From Brevibacillus_D fluminis_A (GTDB lineage: Bacteria > Bacillota > Bacilli > Brevibacillales > Brevibacillaceae), in NCBI RefSeq assembly GCF_052072235.1, contig NZ_CM125436.1, forward strand, positions 124,001 to 188,000: a DNA stretch of 64,000 nucleotides, in the 5' to 3' direction. The translations under genes and the position numbers were made by a program. Under the pieces are notes generated by a model, which was not told the origin of the DNA, did not search any database, and saw only the letters and a program-made list of their open reading frames with translations. This document shows positions 50,977 to 60,577 of the stretch, piece by piece. Each line of letters begins with the position of its first letter. The stretch's first letter is position 1.

Positions 50977-51822
50977 ATGGCGCGGGCTAGAGATCCAAGT
51001 CGTGAAAAAGCTTTTGAGATTTGGAAGCAGTATGGTGGAAATATCAAGCTGAAAGAGATCGCTGATAAGCTAGGTATTTCAGAGGGAACGGTCAGAGGTT
51101 GGAAAAACAAAGATGATTGGGAAGGTCAACTCAACGGAACGTTCCAATTAAACGCGCGGAACGTTCCGAAACTAAAGGAACGCTCCAATGGAACGGAACG
51201 TAATGCTGATGATATTTCATGGCTTGAGATCGAAAAGGAATACGTTACCGACATCCGAAGAAAACCATGCACTCTCAAAAGCCTATCCGAGAAGTTCAGT
51301 ATTCCAATCCAAACCGTGAAGGAATATGCTGCGAGGAATGATTGGACGGCCAAACGTGACCGTCATCGTACCACTGTCCTACAGAAAACCACTGAAAAAA
51401 CAGCGGAGCTAATCAGCACCGATATTGCAAAAGCAACCGCCAGACATCTCCGTGTTTCAGAGAAGCTGCTCGCTGTGATCGAGGAAGCCCTTGGTGATGA
51501 GAAGCAGTTTTTCAAGTACGTCGAGAAGATACGTACTGGCTATGGTCCTGGTGAGTTTGATGAAAAGGTCGAGGTTGAAGTCCTAGACGCATTGAATGAA
51601 GCCAAGCTACTGAATACGGTAGCTGCAATGGAGAAGCTTCAAAAGATGCAACGGCAAGTCCTAGGCATCATGGATGAAAAAGATCGTCGAAAACTGGAGC
51701 TGGAGGAACGTCAGCTTAGTGAAAACGATGACGAAGAGCAGGAGACTGTTGAAGATTGGGTCAGCAGCATTCAGGCAGTGGCAGCTCGGCGCAGGGAAAT
51801 GAGGCAGACTACCGATGAGTAA
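50977..51822 (+). CDS. terS: Terminase small subunit
   Basis: 281 residues of the PBSX XtmA-like type: N-terminal HTH (KLKEIADKLGISEGTVRGWKNKDDW), a second HTH-like unit (KSLSEKFSIPIQTVKEYAARNDW) and a helical oligomerisation and C-terminal region. It recognises the packaging site. It overlaps the large-subunit gene by eight bases. Confidence 0.88.
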   Translation: MARARDPSREKAFEIWKQYGGNIKLKEIADKLGISEGTVRGWKNKDDWEGQLNGTFQLNARNVPKLKERSNGTERNADDISWLEIEKEYVTDIRRKPCTLKSLSEKFSIPIQTVKEYAARNDWTAKRDRHRTTVLQKTTEKTAELISTDIAKATARHLRVSEKLLAVIEEALGDEKQFFKYVEKIRTGYGPGEFDEKVEVEVLDALNEAKLLNTVAAMEKLQKMQRQVLGIMDEKDRRKLELEERQLSENDDEEQETVEDWVSSIQAVAARRREMRQTTDE

Positions 51823-53230
51823 GAAGCCATACAGCGTGGTAGTAGACCTGGTGGAACTCTACTGGGACGACCCGGTCGCTTTCGTGGAAGACATGCTTGG
51901 AGTAGAGCCTGATGATTGGCAACGAGAAGTGTTGACCGATCTAGCTCGCAGCCGACTCGTTTCTGTTCGATCTGGACAGGGAGTAGGGAAAACAGCGCTG
52001 GAGTCGTGGACAATCATCTGGTTTCTATGCTGCCGACCGTTTCCAAAAGTAATCTGCACAGCTCCAACTAGGCAGCAGTTGTTCGATGTACTGTGGGCTG
52101 AGGTTGATAAGTGGCTTTCATCTTCAAAAGTCAGCAGGCTGCTTGAGTGGACCAAAACGAAGGTCTATATGAAAGGGTATAGCGGGCGGTGGTTCGCTAC
52201 TGCAAAAACCGCGACGCGTCCCGAGAACATGCAGGGTTTTCATGAGGACTACATGCTTTTTATCGCGGATGAGGCATCCGGTATTGCTGACAACATCATG
52301 GAGGCCATTCTTGGTACACTCTCTGGTCCAGAAAACAAGCTGCTCATGTGTGGAAACCCCACACGCACAAGTGGTGTTTTTTACGACAGCCACAATAAAG
52401 ATCGGGCTGACTACAAAACCCACAAGGTATCCAGCCTATCCAGCAAGCGCACGAGCAAAGAGAACATTGCGATGCTTGAGAGGAAATACAGGCGTGATTC
52501 CGATGTCTGGCGAGTACGAGTTGAAGGCGAGTTCCCCAAGAAAGAGGCGGACACCTTCATTGCACTTGAAGTGGTGGAATTGGCAAAGGATTCAAAAGTG
52601 GAAGAAACCGGAGAAGTTCTGCACTTGGGTGTTGACGTAGCGCGCTTTGGTGATGACGAGACAGTCATAGCACCGCGAATCGGCAATAAGGGTTTTCCTC
52701 TTTCAACGTACACAAAACAAGACACCATGGTTACTGCTGGATGGGTCTTGAGCATCGGCAAGACGATGATGAAGGAAAGGCCGCAAATAACCAAAGTAGT
52801 CGTTAAGATTGACGACGATGGCGTTGGTGGTGGGGTAACAGATCGGCTCAATGAAGTCGTAAAGGCCGATGGTTTGCCGTTCGAAATCATACCGGTTCGA
52901 AATGGCAGCAAGGCAACGGACAATGAGCACTATGAGAACTTGGGCACCGAGTTGTGGGCCGCTCTACGTGATATCTTGGAGGAAAACTTCTCCGAGCATA
53001 TACAAGGGAAAAAATCGGTTGTGGAACTCCCATACGATGAAAAGCTGATCAGTCAGCTGACCACACGCAAGTACAAAATGACCAGCCGAGGCAGGCTGGT
53101 GTTGGAGCGGAAAGAGGATATGAAAAAACGTGGCCTGCAATCACCCGACCGGGCAGATGCGGTCGTTTTGGCGTTTGCAGAGATCAAGAAGCCTGGTTTC
53201 TTCTTCTACGCTGGCTCAACAGAACGATAA
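51815..53230 (+). CDS. terL: Terminase large subunit
   Basis: 471 residues with ATPase motifs SGQGVGKTALESW (Walker A, about 50) and LFIADEASGI (Walker B, about 150), and a RNase H-like nuclease domain (GVDVARFGDDETVI; DDDGVGGGVTDRL; SPDRADAVVLAF). It pumps and cuts phage DNA at the portal. Intact length for the family. Confidence 0.93.
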   Translation: MSKKPYSVVVDLVELYWDDPVAFVEDMLGVEPDDWQREVLTDLARSRLVSVRSGQGVGKTALESWTIIWFLCCRPFPKVICTAPTRQQLFDVLWAEVDKWLSSSKVSRLLEWTKTKVYMKGYSGRWFATAKTATRPENMQGFHEDYMLFIADEASGIADNIMEAILGTLSGPENKLLMCGNPTRTSGVFYDSHNKDRADYKTHKVSSLSSKRTSKENIAMLERKYRRDSDVWRVRVEGEFPKKEADTFIALEVVELAKDSKVEETGEVLHLGVDVARFGDDETVIAPRIGNKGFPLSTYTKQDTMVTAGWVLSIGKTMMKERPQITKVVVKIDDDGVGGGVTDRLNEVVKADGLPFEIIPVRNGSKATDNEHYENLGTELWAALRDILEENFSEHIQGKKSVVELPYDEKLISQLTTRKYKMTSRGRLVLERKEDMKKRGLQSPDRADAVVLAFAEIKKPGFFFYAGSTER

Positions 53231-53438
53231 AATTGAGTCCCGATAATAAGCATTATGTAACCTTCAATTCAAAAGTCCAAATTTGGGCAAATTCAGCCGT
53301 TTTCGGCGATTGCGCATCTGTGATCATATGCTAAATGTCCTCCCTATGAGGACAAAATGGCGATTTCGGGCGTTTTTAACAATCTCCCGATTGCTCCAGT
53401 TTCCTTCAATTTTCTTTGATCGAGAGGAGGTGAGTTTT

Positions 53439-55643
53439 TTGGGTTTTTGGAACAGCTTATTTCGGCGGAATAAAGCGGCGCCGCATGCCGGATTCCAAAC
53501 ACGTAGCGGTACGTCACACCCGTTTACAGCGTTTGCTCAGTATGTTCCAAACCAGGTGAACGTAGCGCTCTACAAACAGATGCGCGAGGCTCTCCCGGTG
53601 CTTGATGTCGGTATCCAAAATCTACGCCGACTGATTGGTGTGCCTGTTGTACGGGTGGGGGCTAAGAATTCGAGACGGCAAAAGGAATGGGATAACTGGC
53701 GAAAGCAGGTGAAGATCGGCAAGACCGGAAGAGGGTTCGCCACGTTCGTATCACAGTATACTGACGCTTTGATTCAGAACGGATACAGCGCCGCAGAAAT
53801 TCTACCTGTCCGTGGCAAGACTGACATTTACGCTTTGATACCGATCGATGGCGAAATCGTGAGTGTTAAAGAAACACCTGACCCAACAGAATTGGTTCTC
53901 GCTGAACGTCAGCCATTGGAGCCAGAGCCTGTGCCATACCCAATACCGGAGTGGATTGTTTACTCTGCATACGAGGCAAGCCCAAAAAATCCGTACGGGC
54001 GTGGATTACTGACGGGGTTGCCTTTTTTGACGGACATCTTGGCGCGTATCTTCCACGCCACCGGACAAAACTGGGAGCGATTTGGCGATTTGAAATATAA
54101 CGTCGATATCAACCTGCCTGACGGAGTGAACTCGGATGCCGCGAAGCAATTCATTGAGATGACCAAAAAATCTTGGACAGAAGCCATGAAAAAAACTCGA
54201 AAGGGCAAGGTTCAGGACTTTATCGGTACAAACGTGAAAGTGTCCGTCATCGGTGCTGATGCAGAGCAGTTGGAGATGGAGGTACCGGTTCGTACCATCC
54301 TGGAGCAGATCGTTGCCAAAACAGGGCTTCCGCCATTCGTGTTCGGGTTTTCTTGGTCATCCCGCGAGTCAATGACAAAGGCGCAGTCGGATATCCTCAC
54401 TTCTTTGATCGATGATTGGCGCGAAATGATCCAGCCGGCCATTGAGCAGGTGGTGGAATGGTGGTGCCGATTCCATGGCTACCCGGTTGACTACGAGATC
54501 GAGTGGGCAGAGGCATCACTGCAAGATATCGAGGGGATCGCGAATGCCGAACTGACCCATGCCCGCGCTGAGAACCAGCGCCTACAGAACATCATGCTGG
54601 CTCGTGATCTGGAGGAACAGGGCTATATTGAATCGGACATAGCTCAGCAAATCGTTGACGAGCAGCGGGCAAAAGGGAAGCGGCAGGCAAGAACGAAAGC
54701 TCGACTGCAAAAGGATGGAGACTCTGACTTGGACCCGGAGCGATTGCCGCAAAAGGAGCGTGATGCCAAGAAGATAGAGCAAATTGCAGCAACGTTCGAG
54801 CGTAAGACGATACAAAAGCTGAAACTTATCCGAGAACGGCTGTTTCGTCTTATGGAGGAACGAGCAACCAAGTCAGTAGGGCGTAAAAATATCGATCCGG
54901 AAGAGATCAGGCAGGCTGTTGAGGAAGAACTGCAGAACTTCATCAACTCTTTGGTAGGCCAGACAGCCACGAACACGTCTCTATACGATCAATTACTGCT
55001 GGCTGCCGGTACCGCAGGATTTGAAGCGGCGGTCGAGGATATTCGTCGGGCTATTAATGACACGGCGACCGTTCAGAGCACATTCGACTTCAACGCAGCT
55101 TATGTACGGTCAATTCGGACTGATGGCATGCAACTGGTCACCACCCGAGCGGCAGAGATCAGAGAAGCCTGCATCGATGTCATGGAGCGACACGCCACGG
55201 TTGGCGACAATCCGGAGCGATGGTCAGTATCGCTTCAGCGTGAACTCGGTGAGCAATTGGACGAACCGCGCTGGTATTGGCGGAGGTTAGCACGATCGGA
55301 AGCAGCCATGATGTTTGACCAGGCTGCGGAGGAAGAATACCAGGCTCAAGAGATTCTTTTCGTGAAGTGGATCATCGCACCTGACGCGTGTTCAAAGTGC
55401 CGGCAGTACGCAAATAAAATCTTTCCGCTGAGCGAATCTCCGCGAACCGTGAAGGACACGCACCCGCATTGTCGCTGCCGGAAAATGGCGGTGACGGTGG
55501 ATACAGCGGATGAAGCACGGCAGGCCGGCAACTTAATCAGGTTTGACAGATCGTCGAAAAGTAGAGAGGGGGTGAAACAAAGAAATGAAAGATATCTTTC
55601 GCAAAAGTATCAACATGAAGGGCATTGTGGGCGCAGCGGTTAA
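53439..55643 (+). CDS. Portal protein fused to MuF-like minor head protein
   Basis: 734 residues from TTG 53439 (GAGAGGAGG eight bases upstream; earlier in-frame ATG has no site). Residues 1 to about 400 match Mu-type (DUF935) portals (GFSWSSRESMTKAQSDIL). From about 520 a helical region leads to the MuF end with CSKCRQYANKIFPL and THPHCRCRKMAV. The two are usually separate genes, so this is a fusion. Its end overlaps the protease gene by 59 bases. Confidence 0.85.
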   Translation: MGFWNSLFRRNKAAPHAGFQTRSGTSHPFTAFAQYVPNQVNVALYKQMREALPVLDVGIQNLRRLIGVPVVRVGAKNSRRQKEWDNWRKQVKIGKTGRGFATFVSQYTDALIQNGYSAAEILPVRGKTDIYALIPIDGEIVSVKETPDPTELVLAERQPLEPEPVPYPIPEWIVYSAYEASPKNPYGRGLLTGLPFLTDILARIFHATGQNWERFGDLKYNVDINLPDGVNSDAAKQFIEMTKKSWTEAMKKTRKGKVQDFIGTNVKVSVIGADAEQLEMEVPVRTILEQIVAKTGLPPFVFGFSWSSRESMTKAQSDILTSLIDDWREMIQPAIEQVVEWWCRFHGYPVDYEIEWAEASLQDIEGIANAELTHARAENQRLQNIMLARDLEEQGYIESDIAQQIVDEQRAKGKRQARTKARLQKDGDSDLDPERLPQKERDAKKIEQIAATFERKTIQKLKLIRERLFRLMEERATKSVGRKNIDPEEIRQAVEEELQNFINSLVGQTATNTSLYDQLLLAAGTAGFEAAVEDIRRAINDTATVQSTFDFNAAYVRSIRTDGMQLVTTRAAEIREACIDVMERHATVGDNPERWSVSLQRELGEQLDEPRWYWRRLARSEAAMMFDQAAEEEYQAQEILFVKWIIAPDACSKCRQYANKIFPLSESPRTVKDTHPHCRCRKMAVTVDTADEARQAGNLIRFDRSSKSREGVKQRNERYLSQKYQHEGHCGRSG

Positions 55644-56715
55644 ATCGGTGTCAGAAAGTGATCTTGCCATTATAAACAGCATGACCAGGCGAGAGTTTAA
55701 AGCGGATGAGCTTTATGTTTTTCCGGTGCTCTGCTGCGATACTCGACTTGATCGTGATATGGACCGTTTCACGAAAGAAGCGCTTGATCAGATGACGACG
55801 ATGGCAAAGGGTGTAACCGGAATCTTTGACCACTCATGGAGCGCGCTCGGCCAGACGGCACGAACGTACAAAGCAGAAGTTCGTGAATCAGTCGATGATG
55901 CTCAATATGAACTGATTGCCTGGGCTTACATGCCAATCAACGAAAAAACACAGCCGATCATCGATGCGATTGATGCCGGCATTCTGAAAGAAGTCAGTGT
56001 CGGGTTTGCATACACCGATCTACAATGCTCCGTGTGCAAGCAGAGCTATTACCGCAGCGACTGCACCCATTTACGCGGGCGTGATTACGACGGCCAGAAG
56101 TGCTTCACTTGGATCGTCGGCGTGAAAGAGTGGTATGAGTGGAGCTTTGTCGCTGTGCCCGCCCAGCCGCGCGCCGGGGTAGAGAAGGGCTACCGTGAGA
56201 AGTTGGATGATGAAAAACTGAAAAACTTGGGAGGAGATGGACAAGTGAAAGGGTTGCTGGAATATCTAAAATCACTGAGCGTGGAAGTCAAAGATGATGA
56301 CCACGCTCTTTCTATTGTAAATGAGTGGAAAGAGAAAGCTGATGCTGCCAAAGGGGTAGAAGCAGAGCTGGCTACTGTCAAGGCAGCGAAGGAGCAAGCG
56401 GAAACCGATCTGAAGGCAGCACAGGAGCAGTTGAAAGGCGCGCCAGATGCTGCGATGGCAGTTGCTGGTCAGAAGTTTTTCGAGGAAACCCGAAACGAGA
56501 TTGTTCGCCTTGGCGGTTTGCTTGGCGAGAGCACGAAATCGTTGGAGATCATTATGAAGGGTGTTACTGACATCAACTCGCTGCTGGATGTCAAGAAAGA
56601 CTACGAGCGGCGCGTGAACGAAAAGTTCCCGCCAACTCCGCAGACAAAAGGCGCGGATGGCGACGGTGACGCCAAGGCAGTAGCAGAAATCAACCTGAAA
56701 GATTACCAGGTATAG
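55585..56715 (+). CDS. Prohead protease/scaffold (XkdF-like)
   Basis: 376 residues. The first 200 resemble HK97-type (S78) prohead proteases with likely catalytic His in TGIFDHSW and Ser in LKEVSVGFAY. From about 210 a Lys/Glu/Ala-rich coiled coil (KAAKEQAETDLKAAQEQLKG) looks like a scaffold domain. A protease-scaffold fusion that is probably removed during head maturation. It has CPxx-type Cys residues (CSVCKQSYYRSDC) of unknown role. Confidence 0.75.
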   Translation: MKDIFRKSINMKGIVGAAVKSVSESDLAIINSMTRREFKADELYVFPVLCCDTRLDRDMDRFTKEALDQMTTMAKGVTGIFDHSWSALGQTARTYKAEVRESVDDAQYELIAWAYMPINEKTQPIIDAIDAGILKEVSVGFAYTDLQCSVCKQSYYRSDCTHLRGRDYDGQKCFTWIVGVKEWYEWSFVAVPAQPRAGVEKGYREKLDDEKLKNLGGDGQVKGLLEYLKSLSVEVKDDDHALSIVNEWKEKADAAKGVEAELATVKAAKEQAETDLKAAQEQLKGAPDAAMAVAGQKFFEETRNEIVRLGGLLGESTKSLEIIMKGVTDINSLLDVKKDYERRVNEKFPPTPQTKGADGDGDAKAVAEINLKDYQV

Positions 56716-56729
56716 GGGAGGCATAAGAC

Positions 56730-57083
56730 ATGTTGGGTGGAGTAAGCAATCAAGAAGTGTTTGCGCGGTCGCGCACGTTCAAGACGAATCTGACGGTTAC
56801 GGACGTCGGCAAGGCGGTCGCTATGACGGGTAACAACGAAGTAGGGCTTGGGACTGATGGAGCCACGTTTGTCGGTGTGCTTGGCCGCGTCGAAAAGGAT
56901 GGAACATGCCGCGTGGAGTGCTTTGGCAACGTGAAGGCATCCTATTCCGGAGCTGTAGCAGTTGGGCAACGAGTGGTCGTAGATGGCACCGGAAAAGTGA
57001 AACCTGCTGGGACCGCAGTAAATGGTCGCGGGTTCGTTTCGGTAGTAGATTCAACGGCAACGACTGTAGAAATTGAACTGTAA
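56730..57083 (+). CDS. Head decoration-like protein
   Basis: 117 residues, beta-rich, Gly/Val-rich (GATFVGVLGRVEKDGTCRVECFGNVKASYSGAVAVGQRVVVDG), a pattern of DUF2190-like capsid-decorating proteins. Located between protease and capsid genes. GGGGAGGCATAAG before ATG. Confidence 0.65.
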   Translation: MLGGVSNQEVFARSRTFKTNLTVTDVGKAVAMTGNNEVGLGTDGATFVGVLGRVEKDGTCRVECFGNVKASYSGAVAVGQRVVVDGTGKVKPAGTAVNGRGFVSVVDSTATTVEIEL

Positions 57084-57102
57084 TCAGAAAGGGGATGGTA
57101 GT

Positions 57103-58155
57103 ATGGCAAAGAAAGAACTGAAAAAGGTCGAGATCGAAAAGGGAATGTACCAAGAGGCGCAGGTGAAAAACCTGTACCTGAACGATGTGTTGGAGAAAGA
57201 GGACCCGACGGTCGAATACAAGGGTACACCATTTGAGAATACAACTGCACTGCAGCGGCAACTCGCCGCACGCGGTATCAAAACATTCGGTCAAAACTCA
57301 GACAAGGTCAGTAAGTTTTTTGAGACGGGGACTGACAACCTTTTGCTGTTCCCTGCTGTTGTTGAAACCGGCATTCGCAAGGGGCTGGAAGAAAACAACA
57401 TCATCAATCAACTTGTGGCGACTACGACGAATCTCAATACAAGTGATACGTACAAAACGCTTGTTTGGGAAGATGTTGCAGAAGATCAGGAACTGCGTCG
57501 AGTCGCACAAGGTGGTCCTTTGCCGAAGACCAAAATCACGCTTGGGGATAAAGAAATCACCGTATTCAAGTACGGTCGCATGCTGGAAGGAACGTATGAG
57601 GCCATCAAAAATCAGCGTCTGAACGTGTATCTACTGCAACTCCAGCGATTCGGTTATCGTCTCGCTCTTAGCGAAGTGGCCGTGGCAATCCAGGTGCTGA
57701 TGAACGGCGACGGCGGTGTGAGCGGTGCGGACACGTTCGCAATCTCTTCTCTCGGCGGAACAGCGAACACGATGGCGTACAAACCATTCGTGAAGTTCAA
57801 GGGCAAGTTTAAAGACGGATACATGCCGAACATTTTCCTGATGCCGGAAGAGTTGTACACCGATACCGTGACATTGGAGCAGTTCAACAATGCGCTGCTC
57901 GGCTTCCAGTTCGCTGCAACCGGTGAGGCGCAGAAGATTCTCGGTGGACTGCCGATGCGCTGCGATAAGGTGCCAGACAAGAAGATCGTCGGTATCGACA
58001 CTCGTTTCGCATTGAACCGCATCATCGCAAATCCATTGCGAATCGAGTATGACAAACTGATTGACACACAGATTGAACGCAGCGCAATTACCTATTCGGG
58101 TGGGTTCGAAGTCCTTGATCCAGAATCTCGTAAAGTGCTGAACGTTGGCGCGTAA
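57103..58155 (+). CDS. Major capsid protein
   Basis: 350 residues, the size and position of a PBSX XkdG-like HK97-fold capsid protein. Features: TTNLNTSDTYKTLVWEDVAEDQELRRVAQGGPLP, typical long loop and FKYGRMLEGTYEAIKNQRLNVYLLQLQRFGYRLA spine. ATG 57103 has AAAGGGGATGG upstream. It should be highly expressed. Confidence 0.85.
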   Translation: MAKKELKKVEIEKGMYQEAQVKNLYLNDVLEKEDPTVEYKGTPFENTTALQRQLAARGIKTFGQNSDKVSKFFETGTDNLLLFPAVVETGIRKGLEENNIINQLVATTTNLNTSDTYKTLVWEDVAEDQELRRVAQGGPLPKTKITLGDKEITVFKYGRMLEGTYEAIKNQRLNVYLLQLQRFGYRLALSEVAVAIQVLMNGDGGVSGADTFAISSLGGTANTMAYKPFVKFKGKFKDGYMPNIFLMPEELYTDTVTLEQFNNALLGFQFAATGEAQKILGGLPMRCDKVPDKKIVGIDTRFALNRIIANPLRIEYDKLIDTQIERSAITYSGGFEVLDPESRKVLNVGA

Positions 58156-58189
58156 TCCAATCCAAGTGATTTGAAAGGAGCGAATTTGC

Positions 58190-58405
58190 ATGGAAAAAGT
58201 TCTCGTGACACCAACAGCTGATAACCGCCTGTACATTCACCCTGAAACGAAACAAGAGTTTCCATCTGGGCAGAATGTGGAAGCCGCACGCGACTGGTTC
58301 ATCGACACAAAAATCCGCATGGGGCATCTGAAAGAAGTGGAGCCAGAAGAGAAGAAGCCGAGTCGAAAGCAAAGGGCAGCTGAAGAAGAAGCCGGTGAGC
58401 AGTAA
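58190..58405 (+). CDS. Small hypothetical head protein, 71 residues
   Basis: 71 residues with a structured start (VLVTPTADNRLYIHPETKQEFPSG) and a charged Glu/Lys-rich tail. Between capsid and connector genes, where small head-completion proteins are usual. Its stop touches the next ATG. Confidence 0.6.
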   Translation: MEKVLVTPTADNRLYIHPETKQEFPSGQNVEAARDWFIDTKIRMGHLKEVEPEEKKPSRKQRAAEEEAGEQ

Positions 58406-58785
58406 TGTACTGCACCGTCGATGCGATAAAAACACGCTTTGCCATGGTGGGCACCGACGATGACGAGCGGCTCAGCACCATTATTGAGCAGCAGAGCGTC
58501 ATCATCGACCAAAGGCTTGCAGTTGCGCCTGATGCAGACCCTGCTCTTGCCGTGGTGCTGCCGATCGCTGCCGAAGAGATTTGCGCAGGTGAGTTTCTTC
58601 TGGCGGCTGCTGGCGAGAATGCATTGGACGGCACGCTCGACATCAGCGTCCTGAAACTCGGGCCTGATCCGGATAAGATCGCCAAACGCGGCAATGAACT
58701 GGTCGCTAACGGCTGGGCAAAGCTGAAGACATGGCTGAAGCCTGAGATTCCGGTGATTGTGTACTTGGGCGGTGTTGATGGATGA
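58405..58785 (+). CDS. Head-tail connector (DUF3199/YqbG-like)
   Basis: 126 residues, helical, Ala-rich (VDAIKTRFAMVGTDDDERLSTIIEQQSVIIDQRL), the look of head-tail adaptor proteins. ATG overlaps the previous stop; ATGA overlap with the next gene. Confidence 0.7.
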   Translation: MYCTVDAIKTRFAMVGTDDDERLSTIIEQQSVIIDQRLAVAPDADPALAVVLPIAAEEICAGEFLLAAAGENALDGTLDISVLKLGPDPDKIAKRGNELVANGWAKLKTWLKPEIPVIVYLGGVDG

Positions 58786-59222
58786 ACAAGGTCACGAAGA
58801 ACCTCATGAAGCAGGCCCGAAAGCGCGGACAGGTGGTCACATTCATTTCAGATGTGGAGCCAACCCGCTGCCCGTGTTGGTCGAGCGACTTTCAGCAGCC
58901 GGATGCCGGTTGGCATGAATCGAATCCTACGGCTCCACTATGTAACGACAATGGTTATCTGACAACCGGAGCTGAAACGATCGATACATTCGCATTCGTG
59001 CTGCCATATACGGCCACATCCCGGAGAGAAATCCCGCAGTACAGTCATTACATCGACAAGCTGGGACCAGCTGCGTTTGACGATCATCTTCTGATCGCGC
59101 CGGAACTTCCGGAGGGGGCAAAACAGCTGAAGTGGAATGGCGTGTGGCACATTCATAACCCGACACCGGTGTACGTCGGAAACGAAATTGGTGTCTGGTT
59201 GACGTTAGTAAGGAGGGTATGA
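58782..59222 (+). CDS. Head-closure-like protein
   Basis: 146 residues, beta-rich, with a Cys pair (PTRCPCWSSDF) near the start and VWHIHNPTPVYVGNEIGVWLTLVRRV at the end, matching size and place of YqbH/XkdH-type head-closure proteins. Assignment rests on order and general pattern. Confidence 0.6.
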   Translation: MNKVTKNLMKQARKRGQVVTFISDVEPTRCPCWSSDFQQPDAGWHESNPTAPLCNDNGYLTTGAETIDTFAFVLPYTATSRREIPQYSHYIDKLGPAAFDDHLLIAPELPEGAKQLKWNGVWHIHNPTPVYVGNEIGVWLTLVRRV

Positions 59223-59225
59223 TCG

Positions 59226-59771
59226 ATGTCAGGATTTGACGTTGATTTTTCCCGCTTGCTTTCGAAGCTTCAAAAGGTGAGCAGTGCCGTTCAATTGGCC
59301 GTAGAGGACACATCCGCAAAGGCTGCCGAGGAGATTCTTGAAAAATCCATCGAATTTGCTTCTGGTCCGATGAATCCAGACTGGAAGGCGCGGCAAGCCA
59401 GGACAGCTAAGAAAACGACAGCCAAGCAAGGCGGCAAACGCGTATCCATGGTCTTCAAAAACAACTTTGACTATCTGTGGTATCAGTTCGTGAAGACGGA
59501 AGGACGTGCCGATCCGCCTTGGCCTGTTTCAGTGAACACCGGTACATTTCGGCGTGCTCATAAGTCAGAGAGGATTGGGCTCGGCATCTGGCGCGTTTAT
59601 GGTGACAGCGATGTGGCCAACTACTTTGCCCACGTCCATGACGGAACCATGCATATGAAAGGGCGTCCAACCATCGGAAAGGCTGTGCAGGAGTTCAAAG
59701 CATCTCGACGCATCCAGGAGATAGGCAGAGATATGATGCAAAAGCGGTTAAAGGAGGCGGGGCTGACATGA
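59226..59771 (+). CDS. HK97-gp10-like tail-completion protein
   Basis: 181 residues with helical start (LLSKLQKVSSAVQLAVEDTSAKAAEEILEKSI) and basic middle (ARQARTAKKTTAKQGGKRV), matching the gp10/virion morphogenesis family. ATGA overlap with the next gene. Confidence 0.65.
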   Translation: MSGFDVDFSRLLSKLQKVSSAVQLAVEDTSAKAAEEILEKSIEFASGPMNPDWKARQARTAKKTTAKQGGKRVSMVFKNNFDYLWYQFVKTEGRADPPWPVSVNTGTFRRAHKSERIGLGIWRVYGDSDVANYFAHVHDGTMHMKGRPTIGKAVQEFKASRRIQEIGRDMMQKRLKEAGLT

Positions 59772-60046
59772 GTATTAAAGAAACAATTTCCGTAGACGAA
59801 GTTGTTCAATTGCTCAATCAGCTATCGATTGAGGATAAAACGGCTATGGAGAATCTCATCTGCGCGAGGGTTGAATGCAATGAAGCGGTTGCGAATCATC
59901 CGACGGTTCAAGTTTCACAGGATGCGTTCAAGGTGGGAATGCTTGGTGTTCTGAATGGGTTATTCGGGGTGGCACAAGATGGATTTGGTGCCATTGCTGC
60001 TGATTTTGATGAGAATGGCCTCAAAGGATTTGTGAGGATTCGATGA
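59768..60046 (+). CDS. Small hypothetical virion-region protein, 92 residues
   Basis: 92 residues, helical (VDEVVQLLNQLSIEDKTAMENLICARVECNEAV). Both ends overlap neighbours by four bases. No family recognised; position suggests a tail-assembly accessory. Confidence 0.55.
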   Translation: MSIKETISVDEVVQLLNQLSIEDKTAMENLICARVECNEAVANHPTVQVSQDAFKVGMLGVLNGLFGVAQDGFGAIAADFDENGLKGFVRIR

Positions 60047-60564
60047 TCGAATTGCAGATTTTGGATATGATTCGCAACGCGCTTCCATCGTTTTGCCGGT
60101 GCATTGCAGGGCGTCCGTCGGTAAAAGATGACCACATTCACATCGATGACGAACGGATCAAAATCCCACTTGAGAAGCCAGTTATCTTTTTCGAGTTAGA
60201 AACCGGATTTGATAACCCAACTGGCTATGGACATAACGAGCGGTTAAAGGCGGTTGATTTGGCGAACGCACAATTCGTTTATGAAAAGTCGGCCGAATTA
60301 GTCCAAGGGTACAACTTGTACTGTTGGATACCGGTAGCGGGCAAGTATGGCGGACAGCTAACCAAGCGACGCATCTTTGATGGATTGTTCCAGGCTTTCG
60401 CCTTTGAGGACGATTTTGCCCTCAAGTTCTCGCGCGAGATTGAGCTGCCGCCAGATGAGGGTGCCACGCAAGCGCTGTTTGAACTGACGTACAAAGGAAA
60501 AATCACGAAAGAACGGAGAGAGGCAGGTGCAACAAGCATTAGCCTCTTTTCTACTTTTGAATAA
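60043..60564 (+). CDS. Tail terminator-like protein
   Basis: 173 residues, mixed alpha/beta (LEKPVIFFELETGFDNPTGYGHNERLKAVDLANAQFVYEKSAEL), the size and order of tail terminator proteins preceding the sheath in PBSX-like phages. Assignment is by position. Confidence 0.55.
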   Translation: MIELQILDMIRNALPSFCRCIAGRPSVKDDHIHIDDERIKIPLEKPVIFFELETGFDNPTGYGHNERLKAVDLANAQFVYEKSAELVQGYNLYCWIPVAGKYGGQLTKRRIFDGLFQAFAFEDDFALKFSREIELPPDEGATQALFELTYKGKITKERREAGATSISLFSTFE

Positions 60565-60577
60565 GGAGGAGAGCGGA

